The position numbers were made by a program, and so were the translations under genes. Below the pieces are notes generated by a model. It had not been told where the DNA came from. It worked only from the letters and a program-made list of their open reading frames with translations, and ran no database searches. Below, piece after piece: positions 26,174 through 33,892 of a DNA stretch of 33,892 nucleotides. Positions within the stretch are counted from its first letter, which is position 1. Each line of letters opens with the position of its first letter. The stretch covers positions 24,878-58,769 of the forward strand of contig JABSOS010000019.1 of assembly GCA_013216135.1 (NCBI GenBank). Direction: 5' to 3'. This DNA is from Candidatus Caenarcanales bacterium. Lineage in GTDB: Bacteria > Cyanobacteriota > Vampirovibrionia > LMEP-6097.

Positions 26174-28924
26174 ATGAATAAAATAAATCCTATTTCAATT
26201 CCGTCTGAGAATCTTAGGGTAATACGTAATACTGCAAAGGCAGTGCAATCTGCACCTACTAGGATTCAAGAAAGTTTACCAAATTACTCTAATTACAAAA
26301 AAAACATAGCTATTAAAACACCATTTGAAATATATAGCCAAAAATATATTGAAGCTACTCATAAATTAGAAAAACAAGCACACGAGTTTATTAATTTACT
26401 TGCAGCTGGTGCGGAAAGAACAGTTTTTAGTTCATTAATGAAACTCACAGGTTCTACTAGCTTAGCTCCTGCTTTTGCTAGGTTAAAGCAAGGATCTGAT
26501 CAAGATACTAGAGTCTTAATTACTCAAATTTTAAATGAAAATTTTGCAAAAGATACATTACCTGAAGACTTACAGGCTGAATTTTCTGAGGAATTAATTC
26601 CTTATCTTGAAAAATCTGTTAACTCTCTAGTTAACCCTCTTACCAGCTGTGGAGGTAAAAATGTAAAAGCTGGAAATGATCTTTTAGTTACCGCTCATTT
26701 GCAGCAGCAAAGTCAAGACCGTGTGAGTACTCTAGACCCTGAAGCTTTAGTTTTACAGGTAGAAGGTGATGCTTTGAATATCGGTAATACTAATATTCAA
26801 TCTCATATGCAAGATGTTGCAGGTTTAATAGATGCCTTAGGTGTGACTTATAACCCTAGCAACCTTGGCGAATTTGAGATAAGCCCCAAGAGCGATTCTA
26901 AAGCGAGGAAAGCATTTACTCAAGCTTATGAAGGAAAGATCTCCAATGTTTTATTTAATCAAATTTCTAAGCTTTTAGATGGAAAAGAGACTTTGGAAAA
27001 TCAAGCTGATGTATTTGAACTTTTAGCAAATATTTATGAACAAACTGAAGTCATGGGGATGAATGAAGTTGATCAGCTCGGTAGAGCAAAGGTTAGATTT
27101 GCTATTAATAAATTAGGTGAAGATCTTAAGGCTTATTCTATAAAAAAAGGTTCAGGAGGCGGAGATGAAGTTACTACTTTTATCCATATGCCTAAGGAAT
27201 CACAAAAGAATATTGAAAAATCTTTAAAAGAGATATCTGTGAAAACAGCTGCTATTGCTTTGGTTGTGAATTGGTTTGAACATGGACATGCAAAAAGTAA
27301 CTATTATGGTAGAAGTGGATTTGGAGTAAGTTACGCTGCTGATGTTATAGATTCAAAATTACCTTTAGATCAGCAAAAAGCCTTAGGTGAAAAACTTGAA
27401 CTATCCTTAACTGATATCAAGGATGAAATTGGTTCTAGAAACCATGGTCTAATTAGAATAGATTTTAAAGAACTTCGTCTGCTTATTGCTGGAACTAGTG
27501 GTGATAGTAAAGTTAAAAAGAAAATTTTCGATGCAATTGTAAAGATTGATAATGATTATAGAGAAGATGAAAGCAAAAGAGTAGAGTTGATCGAATATGA
27601 AAAAGCTTTATTTGAAGAAATGAATAAGTGTTTATCTGAAGATTCAAGCTTTGATCCAAGCTCTGTTGAACTTTATGACCCACGAAAAGCTGCTATTGAA
27701 GAAGAAATACAAAAAATACTTGTTGAGGAATCTACGAATATTGATGCTAAGCATTTGACCTCTGTTAATCAAATAGAAACAGCTAAGCAAAACTTTATAA
27801 ATAGTTATGGTGGATTGCTTAATACCATAACCAATTACGTAAAAGAGGATAATCTAAAATCTAAAATTCAAGTAAAAGATATTTTAATTGAAGCTAGAGA
27901 TATTCTTAAAGATGCAGGAATCATACTAGACTATGGTGATACTAGCTTAAAGGCAACTGCTCAAAAAGTAAATCTTTTAAATTACATGGAAGATAAATAT
28001 GATTCAGCTTTGCCTGAGGCTCCAAAGGTGCCTTTGATTTATGAGGCAGCTGTTAATAATAATGCTAATCTTCCTAAACCTGTAGCTATTTTAGAAGATA
28101 TTATTGAAAAGTATGGCTTTAAGGAAGGGCAGCAAGATTCAAAATTAAGTGCTAAGCAGACACAGACATTAGAGATGCTTAAGTATTTCGTTTACACTAA
28201 TGATCCTATTACTAGAACTTATTCTACTGATGCGACATTTTCTGATGTTGCAGAGGCATTTATTGATCAAAATCATAAGACTTTAGGAATATGTATCGGA
28301 GCTGAGAACTTAAATGGTTTAAATAAAATAGGCTCTGCTTTTGCAAATAAATATTTAAGAGATGTTTCTGACCTTCTTCAAAATACACTTGAAGTTATTG
28401 GACTAGATAAAGATGATTTTATAATCGCTCATAAATCTTCTAAGTTTACATTAATTGTGAATAATAAAGATTCAAATATTAATGAGTCTGTGTGTGAAGC
28501 AATTGCAAGAGAGCTTGAAGCACAAGTTAATATAAAGAACCAAAGAAATCTGCTTGAATATTGTAGTGAAAATAATATTAATTTAAATGATGAAGCAAGG
28601 TCTTATTTAATAGAAAAAGCTGGGAAGATTGGTAAAGCTGTTGAGAATATGACTTTAGGTGATATTCCTAACCCTAAGCGTGATGAGTATGGTTTATCAC
28701 TGCCAGTAGTATTTTCTAATATTGATAAAGATGAAGATGCAGCTGCTCAGATTAATAGCTTAAATCAAAAGCTTGAGTGGAAAATTAAAGCAAAAAGAGA
28801 AGGCTTCAATAATATTACTCAATTTAAAAACTATAAAATTGCAGAAGAACTAAGAAGTGTTATAGATGCCGTGGCAAATGGACCTAAGCCTCAGTTAACT
28901 CTTAGAACCATGGTTTACGAATAA
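26174..28924 (+). CDS. Large protein, 916 aa, with two degenerate GGDEF-like segments
   Basis: No signal peptide or membrane helix is visible. Residues 1-300 are of unknown fold. At 300-350 a segment (AINKLGEDLKAYSIKKG then GGGDEVTTFIHMP, with GGDEV at 329-333) looks like the second half of a GGDEF (diguanylate cyclase) domain. A second segment from about 665 begins NDPITRTYSTDATF, like the DxLTgL entry of GGDEF domains, continues ICIGAENLNGLNKIGSAFAN and reaches AHKSSKFTLIV, where KSSKF (754-758) stands in place of GGDEF. A cyclic-di-GMP synthase activity is therefore unlikely in the second copy and uncertain in the first; a binding or structural role is more likely. AAGGGG lies 7-8 nt before the ATG at 26174. 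It converges on pcrA with a 3-bp gap. Confidence 0.7.
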   Translation: MNKINPISIPSENLRVIRNTAKAVQSAPTRIQESLPNYSNYKKNIAIKTPFEIYSQKYIEATHKLEKQAHEFINLLAAGAERTVFSSLMKLTGSTSLAPAFARLKQGSDQDTRVLITQILNENFAKDTLPEDLQAEFSEELIPYLEKSVNSLVNPLTSCGGKNVKAGNDLLVTAHLQQQSQDRVSTLDPEALVLQVEGDALNIGNTNIQSHMQDVAGLIDALGVTYNPSNLGEFEISPKSDSKARKAFTQAYEGKISNVLFNQISKLLDGKETLENQADVFELLANIYEQTEVMGMNEVDQLGRAKVRFAINKLGEDLKAYSIKKGSGGGDEVTTFIHMPKESQKNIEKSLKEISVKTAAIALVVNWFEHGHAKSNYYGRSGFGVSYAADVIDSKLPLDQQKALGEKLELSLTDIKDEIGSRNHGLIRIDFKELRLLIAGTSGDSKVKKKIFDAIVKIDNDYREDESKRVELIEYEKALFEEMNKCLSEDSSFDPSSVELYDPRKAAIEEEIQKILVEESTNIDAKHLTSVNQIETAKQNFINSYGGLLNTITNYVKEDNLKSKIQVKDILIEARDILKDAGIILDYGDTSLKATAQKVNLLNYMEDKYDSALPEAPKVPLIYEAAVNNNANLPKPVAILEDIIEKYGFKEGQQDSKLSAKQTQTLEMLKYFVYTNDPITRTYSTDATFSDVAEAFIDQNHKTLGICIGAENLNGLNKIGSAFANKYLRDVSDLLQNTLEVIGLDKDDFIIAHKSSKFTLIVNNKDSNINESVCEAIARELEAQVNIKNQRNLLEYCSENNINLNDEARSYLIEKAGKIGKAVENMTLGDIPNPKRDEYGLSLPVVFSNIDKDEDAAAQINSLNQKLEWKIKAKREGFNNITQFKNYKIAEELRSVIDAVANGPKPQLTLRTMVYE

Positions 28925-28927
28925 GTC

Positions 28928-31426
28928 TTAATCACTAACCTTAATTAACTTTGCAAACTTAGGGTCTAAAAGCTTTTTCTGATTTCCTTCAGTAAACTCA
29001 ATATTGTAAAGAATCTTTTCACCAGAACCTAGTATCTGTAAAACTTTCCCTTCACCAAACTTCGCGTGTTTAACTGTGTCACCTACTTCAAATTCAATCT
29101 TAAAGTTCTTAGGTGTGGCGTTTTCACGTCTCGCGTTTGTTCTAGCATCGCTGCCTCTACCTTCGTCATAGTAACCAGACACAGATGAGCTTGAACCACC
29201 AAATGAATTCGCTCCAGGTCTCCTGACTTTAGTTTTATTACTATTCGAGCCAAAGCTACTAGGGCTAAAGCTATTGTCGACAAACTCTTCACGGGCATAG
29301 CCCTTAGAGCCAGATTTATAACCAAGGTTAGAGGTGTAGCTCGGGCCAGCATCGTTATCTCTAGATTGACCATAGTAGCCAGAAAGTAATTCTGGAGGAG
29401 CTTCTTCTAAAAATCTAGAAGGCAAAGCAAAGTCAGTCTGACCGAAGATTCTTCTTCTACGTGCATGAGTCATAAAGAGCTTTTCTTCTGCTCTTGTGAC
29501 ACCTACATACATTAGGCGCCTTTCTTCTTCTAGCTGGGTTTTATCCTTAGCATCTAAACTTCTTTGGTGTGGGAAAATCCCTTCTTCCATACCTGTAAGG
29601 AAAACTACTGGAAACTCCAAACCTTTCGCTGCGTGTAAAGTCATCATAGTTACAGCATTAGCGCTTTCTTTAGAGTTTTCCATTTCACTTAAAAGTGAAA
29701 TCTCAGCTAAGAAAGCTGAAAGTGAATTATCTTCTGAATTTAAAGCAAAGTCTGTAGCGACACCGATTAATTCCTGGATATTTTCCATTCTCGATTCTGA
29801 TTCAGCGTCATTAGACTTATTTAACATATCTGCATAGCCAGTCTTATGGTAGATATCATCTACTAAGTCACCTAAATCAAGTGACTTTTCAGCTAAGCGA
29901 AGCTCTTCGATGATATTCGTGAAATCTTTGATTTTCTTTTTCGCAGATGCAGAGATGCTCTCAATTTCATCGATCTCAAGGAGCGCTCTATAGAGTGTGT
30001 AGCCATAAGTCGCAGCATGCTCCTCTACTTTAGAGACTGTTGTCGCGCCGATTGAGCGGCGCGGCTCATTAATAACTCTCTTTAAACTCTGGCTATCAGA
30101 TGGATTATAAAGAACTTTCAAATAAGAAAGCATATCTTTAATCTCTTTCCTGTCATAGAATCTAAAGCCACCCACGATTACGTAAGGAATATTTCTTCTA
30201 AGTAAAGCTTCCTCAAGTACACGGGATTGAACGTTAGTTCTATAAAGAATCGCAAAGTCTTTTAAGCGCTGCGCGCCTGAGGCTACTCTTTTCTGAATCT
30301 CTGCACTAATATATTGTGCTTCTTCTAATTCATCCTGAGCTTCAAAGACAGTGATTTTATCGCCTTCACCTTTAGTGGCTTGGAGATTTTTATCGATTCT
30401 TTCAGAGTTATTCTCTATGATTTTATTCGCTACAGCAAGGATATTTCCTGTTGATCTGTAATTAGATTCAAGCTTAATTAAATCAGCGCTCGGGTAATCT
30501 GTTTGGAAACCAATAATAATTCTAAAGTCAGCACCACGCCACGAATAAATACTTTGGTCAACATCACCTACTACTGTTAGTGATTTATGAGAGAAATTCC
30601 AGTGAGAATCTGGGTTATATTTCTCAGGTAATTTTCTTTCAAGCTTAGTACAACCTTCAGCGAGTAAACGAATTAATTCATACTGAGTGTGGTTAGTATC
30701 TTGATACTCATCGACTAATATATGTTTAAATCTCTCGAAATAGTACTGGCGAACCTGTGGATTCTGTTCAAGTAAATTCACTGTGAATAATAAGAGATCA
30801 TCAAAATCTAGAGCATTATTTTTAGACATCAAGTCTTCATACTTCGTGTAGATTTGAGCGATGCGCTCTTCTCTAAAGTTAAGCGAATCTGTGCTGAAAT
30901 CTTTTGCTAATCTTTTCTCATTCTTTGCTTCACTGATGCGGTATCTAATAGTTTTCGGGATATAAATCTTAGGATCTAAATCAAGACTCTTAATAGCTTC
31001 TTTAACTATGTTTATCGTGTCAGTCTCGTCAAATATGACGAAATTTTTATTCCAAGTCTTCATTGAGCCATCAGGGGCAGGAATCTTTAACTTCTCGATC
31101 TCAGCTCTTAAAACTCTTGCGCAAATAGCGTGGAAAGTACCGATCCAAGAGTATTTAATGCCCTCTTCGCCGACGATTTTCCCGAGTCTTTCCTTCATCT
31201 CTTTAGCGGCTTTATTCGTAAAAGTTACCGCTAAAATCGAGCCAGAATGAACTCCGGTTTCGATCATATAGGCAATTCTATGGGTTAAAACCTTGGTTTT
31301 CCCGCTGCCCGCACCGGCTAAAACGAGTAAAGGAGCACCTCTTTGTTCGACGGCTGATTTTTGTGCTGGATTTAAACCGTCTAAAATGCTAATCTTTTTA
31401 TCTGTACTGTGGGTTTCTAAATTCAC
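28928..31426 (-). CDS. pcrA: ATP-dependent DNA helicase PcrA/UvrD, 832 aa
   Basis: SF1A 3'-5' helicase in nucleotide-excision and mismatch repair and in clearing recombination or transcription conflicts. Seen: Q motif LNPAQKSAV (18-26), Walker A GAGSGKT (38-44), Walker B VDEYQDT (about 238-244), GDVDQSIYSWRGAD (about 285), TLHAAKGLEFPVVFLTGMEE (about 590-610) and VGVTRAEEKLF (about 640). A Ser/Gly-rich linker follows, then a C-terminal Tudor-like domain (about 775-832, VGDTVKHAKFGEGKVLQILG), which in PcrA binds RNA polymerase. The start is GTG at 31426, 8 nt after TACAAT on the minus strand, with no ribosome site. It is divergent from the DprA-like gene across only 18 bp. Confidence 0.97.
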   Translation of the reverse strand: MNLETHSTDKKISILDGLNPAQKSAVEQRGAPLLVLAGAGSGKTKVLTHRIAYMIETGVHSGSILAVTFTNKAAKEMKERLGKIVGEEGIKYSWIGTFHAICARVLRAEIEKLKIPAPDGSMKTWNKNFVIFDETDTINIVKEAIKSLDLDPKIYIPKTIRYRISEAKNEKRLAKDFSTDSLNFREERIAQIYTKYEDLMSKNNALDFDDLLLFTVNLLEQNPQVRQYYFERFKHILVDEYQDTNHTQYELIRLLAEGCTKLERKLPEKYNPDSHWNFSHKSLTVVGDVDQSIYSWRGADFRIIIGFQTDYPSADLIKLESNYRSTGNILAVANKIIENNSERIDKNLQATKGEGDKITVFEAQDELEEAQYISAEIQKRVASGAQRLKDFAILYRTNVQSRVLEEALLRRNIPYVIVGGFRFYDRKEIKDMLSYLKVLYNPSDSQSLKRVINEPRRSIGATTVSKVEEHAATYGYTLYRALLEIDEIESISASAKKKIKDFTNIIEELRLAEKSLDLGDLVDDIYHKTGYADMLNKSNDAESESRMENIQELIGVATDFALNSEDNSLSAFLAEISLLSEMENSKESANAVTMMTLHAAKGLEFPVVFLTGMEEGIFPHQRSLDAKDKTQLEEERRLMYVGVTRAEEKLFMTHARRRRIFGQTDFALPSRFLEEAPPELLSGYYGQSRDNDAGPSYTSNLGYKSGSKGYAREEFVDNSFSPSSFGSNSNKTKVRRPGANSFGGSSSSVSGYYDEGRGSDARTNARRENATPKNFKIEFEVGDTVKHAKFGEGKVLQILGSGEKILYNIEFTEGNQKKLLDPKFAKLIKVSD

Positions 31427-31427
31427 G

Positions 31428-31433
31428 TATAAT
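31428..31433 (+). promoter_or_regulatory. -10 of the DprA-like gene (TATAAT)
   Basis: Perfect TATAAT, 11 nt before the ATG at 31445; predicted leader about 5 nt. Confidence 0.55.
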
Positions 31434-31434
31434 T

Positions 31435-31440
31435 ATTGTA
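31435..31440 (-). promoter_or_regulatory. -10 of pcrA (TACAAT), leaderless GTG start
   Basis: TACAAT on the minus strand, 8 nt before the GTG at 31426, one base away from the opposing -10. Confidence 0.5.
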
Positions 31441-31444
31441 AATC

Positions 31445-32035
31445 ATGAAAGAGAATTTGCTAAAAAATACCGTAAAATCCTCATTTTCTTCAGCTGACCA
31501 AGCTGATACTGTTTTAGGGGGAACTGACTCTGCGAGCTTCCTAGACTCGCCTACAGCTCATGATTTAAGCGAAGAATTTAAAAATATTCAAGACGCTCAA
31601 GAGAAGAAAATCGCGATGATTGGTAGCCGTGATTTATCTATGAGCCAGATCAAAATTATTGAAATGATTGGTTTTGGTTTAACTGCTGGTGGTAATACTG
31701 TTATTACTAGTGGTGGTTATTGTGGTACTAACTACGCGACTATTAAAGGTGCACTTAGAGGTAATTCTGATAGACTTAAGGTTATTTTGCCTCAAACTCT
31801 TCAACAACAGATTAAAGAAGTTCAGGATCAGTTAATCGGTGTGAAAAATATTGTTGAGCATCCAGAGTGGGCACATATGCTTTTAGCCGATGCTTCAAGA
31901 CTTTGTAACCAAGAAATTATTTATGAATGCCAGCAGTTAATTTGTTTTTTATATAGAGATAGTAATACTCTTAAAGATTCACTTAAGTATGCTCATAGTT
32001 TAAATAAGGTTGTTACTACTTTTTATTTAGATTAA
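31445..32035 (+). CDS. Short DprA/SLOG-like protein of cyanobacterial type, 196 aa
   Basis: Rossmann-like SLOG fold related to DprA and LOG proteins. Seen: KIAMIGSRDLS (55-65), a glycine-rich segment TAGGNTVITSGGYCGTN (80-96), IKGALRG (100-106), VILPQTLQ (113-120) and a C-terminal tail SRLCNQEIIYECQQLICFLY (151-170) plus VVTTFYLD. As I recall them, Cyanobacteria carry a conserved 160-200 aa family annotated as DNA recombination-mediator protein A with near-identical tail motifs, so this is a strong lineage hint. It is too short for full DprA and lacks its C-terminal winged helix, so a role in transformation is not shown; nucleotide or ssDNA binding is possible. The first 45 residues are polar and variable. 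The ankyrin-type gene follows after 3 bp. Confidence 0.8.
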   Translation: MKENLLKNTVKSSFSSADQADTVLGGTDSASFLDSPTAHDLSEEFKNIQDAQEKKIAMIGSRDLSMSQIKIIEMIGFGLTAGGNTVITSGGYCGTNYATIKGALRGNSDRLKVILPQTLQQQIKEVQDQLIGVKNIVEHPEWAHMLLADASRLCNQEIIYECQQLICFLYRDSNTLKDSLKYAHSLNKVVTTFYLD

Positions 32036-32038
32036 TAA

Positions 32039-33136
32039 GTGAAGCTTGCACTAGACAGGACCGGTAAGTTAGCCCCTGCAAGAGGACGCTATTACCTACC
32101 TAGAGCTTCCCTTCCATGGGAAAACAATGTAAATGGGGCTGTTGAAAAAATATCCAGAGCTACTCATAGTCTAAGGGTTTTCTATTCTTTTGGACGTCCT
32201 GAGTATTATGAATTAGAGAAGGTATTAAACCAAGATTTAGATATAAATATTGAAAATGAGAAAGGGTAAAGCCCTTTTATGCTGTTTTTAAATTATGGTG
32301 ATTTCTCTGATCAGTATGAAAATTTTTTTCATAGAATTATAGAGCAAGTTGAAGATTTTGATCAGGTTGATAATGATGGTAATACTTTGATTTTCTATGC
32401 TATCAGAGGTGGAGCAATAGATTTCATAGAGCCTTTATTAGAGAGGATGAAGCTCCCAATTGATACAAGAAATAAAAATGGTATCAATGCTTTAGATTTT
32501 GCTTATCAAATAGTTCAAGAAGGAAGTCTTAACCCAGAACTATATAAAGAAATATCAAGAAAATTGTTTGAATTAGGTGCTAGTACAGAAAAGATTTATC
32601 AGGCAAGGTTCCAGGATTTAGATAAAGTGATTTTTTTTGATGATATTAAAGCTTTTAATAAGATAGGCATGGAAGATTTAGATATTATGAATCTTGATTT
32701 AGAGAGGCTTTTTAAATTATCAATAAAAAATAGTTCTTTTAAAATTTTAAAAGAACTATTGAAAAATAAAGCGATAGACGATCTCGAACTCTCCTTTATT
32801 AATCAGCATGATCTTTCTAATATGTTTAGTACGAAAGCAGAGGTTGATGATGAAACTATTAATCTTTTAGTTGAAAAATTAAAATTTGACCCTAATTGGT
32901 TTGATGTTAAAGGCTCTAAAAACAGTACTTTATACCCAGATAAAAGTCCATTTCGTTCTGCTGTTGTAAAGGCAGCCAGTGCTCGAAACTTCAATAATTT
33001 TTTAAAGCTTTCTGAAATTGGTGGAGATTATGTGAAGTGGCATGAAGAAAATTCCAAGGATAGTCCGCTATTGATGGCTGCTTCACTCAAGAATAGTAAG
33101 ATTGAGAACTATGTTTATGGACAGATGTTTAATTGA
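32039..33136 (+). pseudogene. Ankyrin-type gene, first tandem copy, interrupted by one in-frame TAA
   Basis: GTG 32039 opens a frame that stops at TAA 32267-32269, continues in the same frame (SPF, then ATG 32279) and ends at 33136. Alignment with the second copy places this TAA at a CAA (Gln82 of copy 2: ERGQS versus EKG-stop-S), so a single C-to-T change explains it. The full product would be about 365 residues: a polar N-terminus (RYYLPRASLPW), a helical region with FYSFGRPEY, an ankyrin-like repeat (VDNDGNTLIFYAIRGGAIDF followed by NKNGINALDFAY) and a C-terminal helical part absent from copy 2. Downstream ATG 32279 could still make 285 residues. GTG 32039 follows the DprA-like stop by 3 bp and has no clear ribosome site. 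Confidence 0.75.
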
Positions 33137-33169
33137 CAGTGATGATTGTTGGAGCATCTCTTGATTTAT

Positions 33170-33175
33170 TATGAT
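33170..33175 (+). promoter_or_regulatory. -10 of the second ankyrin copy (TATGAT), leaderless
   Basis: TATGAT ends 8 nt before the ATG at 33184; no ribosome site is present. Confidence 0.4.
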
Positions 33176-33183
33176 TTGCTGAG

Positions 33184-33840
33184 ATGTCTTTAAAAATGAC
33201 TCAAACTAATATTTATAGCTTTAAACCTCAAATTCCTTCTCGGATTACAAGCCGTTACAGCTTGCCTAGGTCTGAAAAAAATTATGATCCCTTTGGTCTT
33301 ATTCAGAGTGTTTCTGCTGAAAATTTGGATTTGAAAATTTTCTACGCATTTTCTAGACCAGACTATGGTGAGATTGAAAAAATCTTAGATGAAAATATAA
33401 ATTTTAAGATTAAGAATGAAAGAGGGCAAAGCACTTTTATGCTTATGTTAGGGAATTTTGACTCAGGTGATGATCGCTATGATCAACTACTTAATAGAGC
33501 TTTTAATAAGCTTGAAGATTTTAATCAAGTAGATGATGATGGCAATAATTTAATTTTCTATGCCGTAAAAGGTGGGGCGATTGAGTTTCTAGAGCCTCTT
33601 TTAGGAAAGATTAGCCTAGCAAAAAAATCTGAAAATATCAAGGGCTTAAACCCTTTAGATTATGCTTATGAGATTATCAGAGAGGGCGTTTTCAACCCTG
33701 ATCTTTATAAAGAAACAGCAAAGAAATTATTAGAACTTGGTTTTAATAAAGAAAAGATATATCAAGCAAAATTTCAGAATTTAGATAAAGTAATTTTGTT
33801 TGATGATTTAAATGCTTTTAAAACCCACATGATATGCTAG
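33184..33840 (+). CDS. Ankyrin-type protein, second tandem copy, 218 aa, probably 3'-truncated
   Basis: Paralogue of the preceding gene, aligned from its N-terminus to NLDKVILFDDLNAFK, with the ankyrin-like segment VDDDGNNLIFYAVKGGAIEF and KGLNPLDYAYE. After nt ~33822 the sequence departs from copy 1 (THMIC then TAG), while copy 1 continues for about 145 more codons with a helical C-terminal part, so copy 2 looks cut short by deletion, recombination or insertion. The last 52 bp of the window show only an imperfect ATGCT/AGCAT inverted repeat (33833-33853) and no gene. Ankyrin proteins usually mediate protein contacts; none is known here. Confidence 0.75.
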   Translation: MSLKMTQTNIYSFKPQIPSRITSRYSLPRSEKNYDPFGLIQSVSAENLDLKIFYAFSRPDYGEIEKILDENINFKIKNERGQSTFMLMLGNFDSGDDRYDQLLNRAFNKLEDFNQVDDDGNNLIFYAVKGGAIEFLEPLLGKISLAKKSENIKGLNPLDYAYEIIREGVFNPDLYKETAKKLLELGFNKEKIYQAKFQNLDKVILFDDLNAFKTHMIC

Positions 33841-33892
33841 CACCAGCCAGCATGAAACCAATAGTTTTAGAGAAGTTAATCTAAAAAGTAGA

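Noticed and set aside
29083..29373. Reading frames inside pcrA and other long genes in alternative frames
   Set aside because: They are shadows of well-supported genes with no ribosome site or recognisable motif.
1..33892. tRNA, rRNA, CRISPR array or transposase genes
   Set aside because: None was seen on reading both strands; short repeats found are single arrays or flanks, not spaced repeat-spacer units.

Overview
The window is compact, AT-rich bacterial chromosome with short gaps, convergent overlaps and divergent gene pairs as close as 18 bp. The best guess is a non-photosynthetic relative of Cyanobacteria (Melainabacteria/Vampirovibrionia type). This rests on a short DprA/SLOG-like protein whose C-terminus closely matches a conserved cyanobacterial family as I recall it, a probable DUF3370-like protein, CsaB, YggT and a PcrA with a C-terminal Tudor-like domain, together with an FlhB-family export protein and no photosynthesis genes. 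The placement is inferred from remembered family features, not from a search.

Layout. 1-4143: 3' part of a giant secreted-type multidomain protein (CEMIP/G8-like beta-helix, PKD, cadherin-like, malectin-like, two C-terminal repeats). 4252-6684: malic enzyme and an FlhB/SctU-family protein with NPDH in place of NPTH at the self-cleavage site. 6677-9243 (minus): an unknown protein and csaB. 9276-11072: lepA. 11111-14480 (minus): a small coiled-coil/membrane protein, an SSF symporter overlapping thiN, and rph. 14556-19406: an unknown protein, relA/spoT (minus), yggT and mraY. 19643-21958 (minus): a DUF3370-like gene broken by a 214-bp hairpin-rich insertion. 22214-28924: three large unknown proteins, one carrying two degenerate GGDEF-like segments. 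28928-32035: divergent pcrA and the DprA-like gene. 32039-33840: tandem ankyrin-type paralogues, the first with an in-frame nonsense codon and the second apparently truncated.

Two features stand out. First, the insertion at 21619-21832 is flanked by an 8-bp direct repeat, contains five closely packed hairpins with mostly 3-nt loops, and its removal with one repeat copy exactly restores a 697-codon reading frame that starts behind its own promoter. Second, about ten genes have a -10-like hexamer only 6-11 nt before the start codon (lepA, csaB, rph, relA, mraY, pcrA, the DprA-like gene and others), which predicts leaderless or nearly leaderless mRNAs, while another group of genes has ordinary Shine-Dalgarno sites. 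Leaderless starts also explain the TTG or GTG starts of relA, lepA and pcrA and place the rph start 42 codons inside the longest reading frame.

Functionally, the recognisable genes are housekeeping: translation (lepA), tRNA 3' processing (rph), stringent response (relA/spoT), peptidoglycan precursors (mraY), envelope polysaccharide pyruvylation (csaB), thiamine diphosphate formation with a possible uptake partner (thiN plus symporter) and DNA repair (pcrA). Between them lie large, Ser/Asn/Lys-rich unknown proteins without Sec signals. No tRNA, rRNA, CRISPR array or transposase gene was seen.
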